Source of the DNA: Firm-04 sp946413695
GTDB lineage: Bacteria; Bacillota; Clostridia; Oscillospirales; Ruminococcaceae
Length of the DNA: 38,529 nucleotides
Direction of reading: 5' to 3'
Assembly (NCBI GenBank): GCA_946413695.1
Contig: CAMKLV010000027.1
Location: forward strand, 1-38,529
Within the stretch, counting starts at the first letter, position 1, and the number at the start of each line of letters is the position of its first letter. Under the pieces are notes generated by a model. That model did no database searches. It was not told where the DNA came from and saw nothing but the letters and a program-made list of their open reading frames with translations. A program made the position numbers and the translations under genes. Positions 37,824 through 38,529 of this stretch are shown piece by piece.

Positions 37824-38529
37824 AAAGAGCAATGTCATCACAAACATTGTCGTTATCCTTTTTATAATACTCGGAGCAATTGGCTTCAGCCTTGTTATAT
37901 CTGAGTATTCCGACGTTATGGATAACGATGTCGCTTCAAGGAATTATCTCCAGCAGCGCTCGACCAAGATGCATGAGCTGGAAACAGACCTCTGCATAGC
38001 TATCAATTTAGGCCGTAATGCAGATGCTGATTCAGCTTCAGTTGAAGAGTATCTTGATAAGATAAACGATTCCCTGAGCGAGTGCAAGGAACTCATGAAA
38101 AAGTATGAAGCTATCGAAAAGACTGATTATGAAGAAAAGCAGTATCAGCTCGTGAAAACTGCTATGGATCAGTACAACGAAATAGTTTCAAATGAGATCC
38201 TTGCTCAGATAAACGCCGGACATTTTGAAACTGCAAACTCCATTTACTTTGATCGTTTCATAAATAAGAGAAACGATCTCGACAACACCCTTAACGACCT
38301 TCTGTCTATTACAGACGATTCTATCGACGAGCGCCATGACAAGGCTGTATTTAATGCAAATATCCTGAGAATATTCTTTACCGGTTTCGGTATAATCGTG
38401 CTTGTTCTCCTCAATATGCTTGAAGCACGAAAAAAAAGAATGGCCAAAACTCTTGAAACAGCTGTCGATGATAACCAAAAAACTCTGATGTCACTCAACA
38501 ATGCTATTTTCAAGGACAATGTTACTGCT
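37795..38529 (+). CDS. Membrane sensor with 4-helix-bundle domain (MCP or kinase N-terminus), cut by window end
   Basis: An open frame of 245 codons that runs off the window. A first membrane helix (about 14-34, IVVILFIILGAIGF) and a second (about 187-206, NILRIFFTGFGIIVLVLLNML) enclose a 150-residue helical extracellular domain (4HB_MCP-like, with LETDLCIAINLGRN and a VSNEILAQINAGHFETA helix). The part after the second helix starts EARKKRMAKTLE. The rest could be a chemotaxis receptor, histidine kinase or cyclase. Translation from 37795 fits AAAGGTGG 9 bases upstream. Codon use is AT-richer than the core of the window. Confidence 0.75.
   Translation, partial: MNKWVSVMNKKSNVITNIVVILFIILGAIGFSLVISEYSDVMDNDVASRNYLQQRSTKMHELETDLCIAINLGRNADADSASVEEYLDKINDSLSECKELMKKYEAIEKTDYEEKQYQLVKTAMDQYNEIVSNEILAQINAGHFETANSIYFDRFINKRNDLDNTLNDLLSITDDSIDERHDKAVFNANILRIFFTGFGIIVLVLLNMLEARKKRMAKTLETAVDDNQKTLMSLNNAIFKDNVTA

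Noticed and set aside
37626..37847. 73-codon minus-strand frame ahead of the receptor gene
   Set aside because: It overlaps the start of a well-supported gene, and its low-complexity LFITLTHLF repeats come from the 21-base duplication.
1..38529. CRISPR array, insertion sequence or prophage
   Set aside because: No regularly spaced direct repeats with unique spacers and no transposase, integrase or phage structural motifs were seen; repeated DNA is limited to palindromic and period-7 intergenic elements.

Overview
The window looks like chromosomal DNA of a fibre-degrading Ruminococcus-like member of the Clostridia (Oscillospiraceae/Ruminococcaceae). The reasons are dockerin modules on secreted proteins (type I cellulosome attachment), strong AGGAGG ribosome binding sites, many TTGACA-N17-TATAAT promoters, CsoR, YtrA-type GntR and greA-lysS arrangements typical of Firmicutes, and GC-rich codon use. 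The GC-rich core runs to about 36.8 kb. It is interrupted by an AT-rich pair of genes at 28.5-29.75 kb and followed by an AT-richer right end from about 36.8 kb.

Layout from left to right. (1) 1-400: palindromic intergenic repeats and hairpins. (2) 401-2938: a secreted GH43-CBM6-dockerin-CE1 enzyme for feruloylated arabinoxylan. (3) 3153-10259, minus strand: a 12-gene operon with every step from GTP to preQ1 (folE, queD, queE, queC, queF), interleaved with a papain-like/GNAT fusion, a HAD phosphatase, a PC4-like ssDNA-binding protein, a SUKH protein, a methyltransferase and an alpha/beta hydrolase. It is preceded by a strong promoter and a leader of about 280 nt that ends in an intrinsic terminator just before queD. 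(4) 10599-14484, minus strand: a copper operon csoR - membrane HMA protein - copA - nitroreductase, with a double CsoR-like operator over its promoter. (5) 14895-19043, minus strand: a GntR(YtrA)-ABC ATPase - two ABC-2 permeases - CPBP protease cluster, with a perfect 15-bp-arm operator and a striking array of hairpins inside it. (6) 19463-22312, plus strand: a flavodoxin-like reductase and a dockerin-bearing solute-binding protein. (7) 22579-27994, plus strand: carB, then greA-lysS. (8) 28051-29754: an XRE regulator diverging from an AT-rich unknown gene and a lipoprotein gene. (9) 29883-30955: two tandem YbjN-like genes and a 31-residue DUF3789 protein. (10) 31070-32131: a secreted B-lectin plus C39-like cysteine peptidase. 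(11) 32510-34672: a large DUF2079 membrane protein. (12) 34884-36607: an ECF sigma factor and its presumed anti-sigma partner, whose outside half carries a dockerin-like module. (13) 36.7-38.5 kb: a predicted small RNA containing a tRNA 3'-end-like sequence, short peptides and the start of a transmembrane sensor or chemotaxis receptor cut by the window edge.

The most interesting points are the dockerin-like module on an anti-sigma protein, the dockerin fused to a solute-binding protein, the lectin-peptidase fusion, the unidentified structured leader of the queuosine operon, the predicted sRNA with a tRNA-like 3' end, and several families of intergenic elements (covarying two-hairpin repeats, a hairpin array, and period-7 arrays). 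No CRISPR array, rRNA, intact tRNA or transposase was seen.
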